Assembly: GCA_012932295.1 (NCBI GenBank)
Contig: JAAONU010000019.1
Span: forward strand, 26,925,647 to 26,989,646
DNA length: 64,000 nt
Reading direction: 5' to 3'
Source: Cyclina sinensis
Taxonomy: Eukaryota > Mollusca > Bivalvia > Venerida > Veneridae
The position numbers were made by a program, and so were the translations under genes. Each line of letters opens with the position of its first letter. The stretch's first letter is position 1. Positions 61,671-64,000 of this stretch are shown piece after piece. The notes beneath the pieces were generated by a model. The model searched no databases and had not been told where the DNA came from. It saw nothing but the letters and a program-made list of their open reading frames with translations.

Positions 61671-62533
61671 ACTATAAAGTAGACAACACAAAACAAAACA
61701 AATACTTTTCCATTGTAACAAATCTCTATAAATTGAGCCATCTCATAAAAGTGTCCTATGATATGACTAACAAAAATGCAGGACCTTCTGACATTCGTCC
61801 CATTTAGTTACACTGAAACTGATTATAAGGGCACTTTTTATTATATACTTCAAAAGCACCATTAATATTTGAAACTGAAATACTTGAAACTGTTTTCTAT
61901 ATTCTTTTCTGCACAAAAGCAACCTTTTCATATAAATAAATAAATTTAAAAAAAAACGTTTCCATGTCAATTGATATTTAAAACAGTTGTTTTGCATTTT
62001 TTCTAATCCTTTTGAAATTAAGTGTTTCACCAAAGACGGCATTAAGATATTCACCTTCTTGAAATATGTTTAAAAAGGGATATAATTTTACTTTTGAAAA
62101 TATAGTAATGCTATAAGAAAATGCTAACAATATTAATGTGAGTGTACACAGAAAATAAGCTAAACTTTTGACGTCAAATAGGTTTAAGTGACGTATTTTG
62201 ATAATTAATTAATTGTAAGTCATTAATACTGAAATATTGATGTTTTTTTTTCAATACGCAAAAATGCTGATTATCCACAATTTTTGTCTGAGTGAAATTT
62301 TTTTGCATGTCATAATATATTCTTTACATTTAATGACATTTAAAAGATAAGTAGTTCTTACAACTTAAGCTGATATTTTCATATCATCCTTATTATTATT
62401 CATACAGAAAATGTGTTATCTAAAGATAATTGAATTGTATTTTAACAAAAATACACAATGTACTTTGCAATTTACTGTATAATTGTCTATAAATGCAAGA
62501 CATTTCATATCTATACTCTTTGCATGACACAGT
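61671..62533. other. AT-rich stretch, nothing recognised
   Basis: No coding exon, RNA gene or repeat with clear boundaries was found here. Confidence 0.4.
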
Positions 62534-63459
62534 TCAATATTCTTGAACAACAAGTTCAGAATCTTCAATGTCGACCTTCATACTATTTGAACAGCATGAT
62601 CCCCTACAGCCTCCACATTCAGCAGAACATGACAGTCCGTGTTTCCTGCAAGAACATCTTTTTGTGTCACAATTCATTTTACAGTTGCATTTAATGACAT
62701 TTAATAATCTTTCAGGTGCAGCCGGTAAATCCATCCTACATAGTACTTCGTTTCCCAAATCATCATTTCTCTGTTTACATACGTCTTTTATAGTGTACTG
62801 AAAATCTATAAGTTCTATCAGGGAAAACGTCATAACCTCTTTTGTTTTCATTTTGTTTCACTTCAGTTCCACAAAAGATACATTTGTTTTTGAAAGAAAA
62901 TACTGCTTCACCAGATTTTCGTGTTTTTGAAGTTGCAATAACTTTAGGCTGTTCCTTTAATGACCTGAGTTTGTTAGGGTGACAATACACTCTCCTGCAT
63001 TCATGATGTACAATCTGGCCGGGCAAAACACATAGTTGATCACCTAAAATGAAATTAAAAAAAGTGTTGTGTCATTAGTTTCTATCTGATTTGAAGAGTT
63101 CTTCAATATGTTTAGTGTAATTATCTAACTAGTGTCCATGGGAAATAGATCAAGGTGGTACTTTAAGCAGTAACATAATCTAATTATGCAGTACATCTCT
63201 ATACATTTGATTAAGCTAAAATAACCTTTGAAATAATCAATTTGTACATTCAAATTTAAACATTTTGACAAGTGAAACAAAATTTCATTATTGTCCTCTG
63301 TACTCTGAAAACAAAATGCTGTCAATGTAGAATGTATAGACCTATTTTCACGTACCTTTGCTCTTGCTGGCTTTCAATAAACCAATACATTCTTTTTCAC
63401 CAAGTTTGGCAGATGAACCTCCATTTTTACCGTTACAAATAACATAAACTTGTTTGGCG
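62534..63459 (-). pseudogene. CXC-type cysteine-rich protein fragment, frameshifted
   Basis: Minus strand: an exon 63356-63459 (AKQVYVICNGKNGGSSAKLG) splices in phase to one starting at 63043 (DQLCVLPGQIVHHECRRVYC, KNKCIFCG). The frame then fails near 62808-62812, where one extra base shifts ...RGYDVFPDRT into IDFQYTIKDVCKQRND. In the new frame it continues to LLNVIKCNCKMNCDTKRCSC and GLSCSAECGGCRGSCCSN, a tesmin/TSO1-like CXC zinc-binding pattern, and stops at 62534. This protein type is a multicopy family of marine invertebrates, often with transposon-like spread (recollection, not searched). The middle of the family's usual length seems absent. Judged a pseudogene or mobile-element remnant. 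Confidence 0.6.
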
Positions 63460-64000
63460 CTGAAAAAATAAAAAAATGTCTTGCTTTAAATGATTTTTAT
63501 ACATTTTAAAGAGATTTTTTTAAGTGCTCAGAACAGAAGTGAGTCAGTATACAGTTTTTAAATTGTTGCAAATTATTCTGTAATATAAGTGAATAATATT
63601 AAAACATTGAACAAAATACTCATCCAAAACACCCAAAGAAGCCACTAGTTTAATGTGCTATTCACAGGCCCTCTACCATACAGTATAAACAATATAAATT
63701 AATATCTAAGAATTTGACACAATTGTTTGGGCAATGTTGTGAACAGAATTTGGCTGGAGTCACACATAAAAACATTATTTACAGCAAAAGAAAATTTTAT
63801 GATACTTGTATATTTTTTCTACAAAGTTTTCAAAATAAGGGTCTTACTCCATACTCGTCGTCAGAAAAGGTAGTAATCAGCTATTATTGAAAGTGTGTGG
63901 AGCTGCCTCAACTCCTTTAACAGATCATAGTTTCAAACATGACCTTCCATGTTTGGCAGTCTGTAGTTTCTGAAAAATATAAATAGTGACTGTGTGGTTC
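63460..64000. other. Right edge of window, no certain gene
   Basis: Upstream exons of the minus-strand CXC fragment may lie here (an acceptor-like TATTTTTCAG on the minus strand at about 63970), but no frame with recognisable sequence was found. Confidence 0.3.

Overview
This is eukaryotic nuclear DNA from an invertebrate animal, most likely a marine bivalve mollusc. The genes have many short exons with canonical GT..AG splice sites, the intergenic DNA is AT-rich, and introns are full of tRNA-derived SINEs, MITE-like inverted-repeat elements, a Tc1-type transposon, a LINE remnant and minisatellites. The bivalve call is an inference from gene families (secreted fibrinogen-related lectin, CARD protein, expanded GALNT type) and repeat style. 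No species-diagnostic search was possible.

Layout, left to right: (1) 425-1642 (+) a two-exon secreted fibrinogen-domain protein. (2) 3226-17087 (+) a complete 11-exon polypeptide GalNAc-transferase-like gene (571 aa), its introns loaded with repeats: a 56-bp inverted-repeat pair around exon 2, a 145-bp x ~10 tandem array and a 1.54-kb Tc1/mariner element in intron 3, and a SINE with target-site duplications. (3) 17.4-24.6 kb gene-poor DNA with small repeats. (4) 24644-28967 (+) a complete 8-coding-exon class I fructose-bisphosphate aldolase (363 aa). (5) 30.5-31.35 kb a two-part minisatellite. (6) 33195-39470 (+) a three-exon gene encoding two neuralized homology repeats followed by a C-terminal CARD (482 aa). 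(7) 42190-46230 (+) a second aldolase with identical exon phases but altered phosphate-binding residues and no C-terminal tyrosine tail (346 aa). (8) 48306-55635 (-) CHTOP, the TREX mRNA-export factor and PRMT1 target (6 coding exons, 251 aa). (9) 56.5-58.1 kb a LINE remnant next to a long-armed MITE. (10) 59.8-60.2 kb a 28-bp minisatellite. (11) 60280-61670 (+) partial SGNH-hydrolase-like exons. (12) 62534-63459 (-) a frameshifted fragment of a cysteine-rich CXC-type protein.

The genes do not form an operon or a shared pathway. The fibrinogen-domain protein and the NHR-NHR-CARD protein could both belong to the innate immune repertoire, GALNT acts in the Golgi, aldolase in the cytosol and CHTOP in the nucleus. 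The most unusual items are the NHR-NHR-CARD architecture, the divergent aldolase paralogue separated from its partner by that gene, and the GALNT with several substituted signature motifs. All gene models were built by hand from frame continuity across splice sites; each complete model keeps one open frame through every junction.
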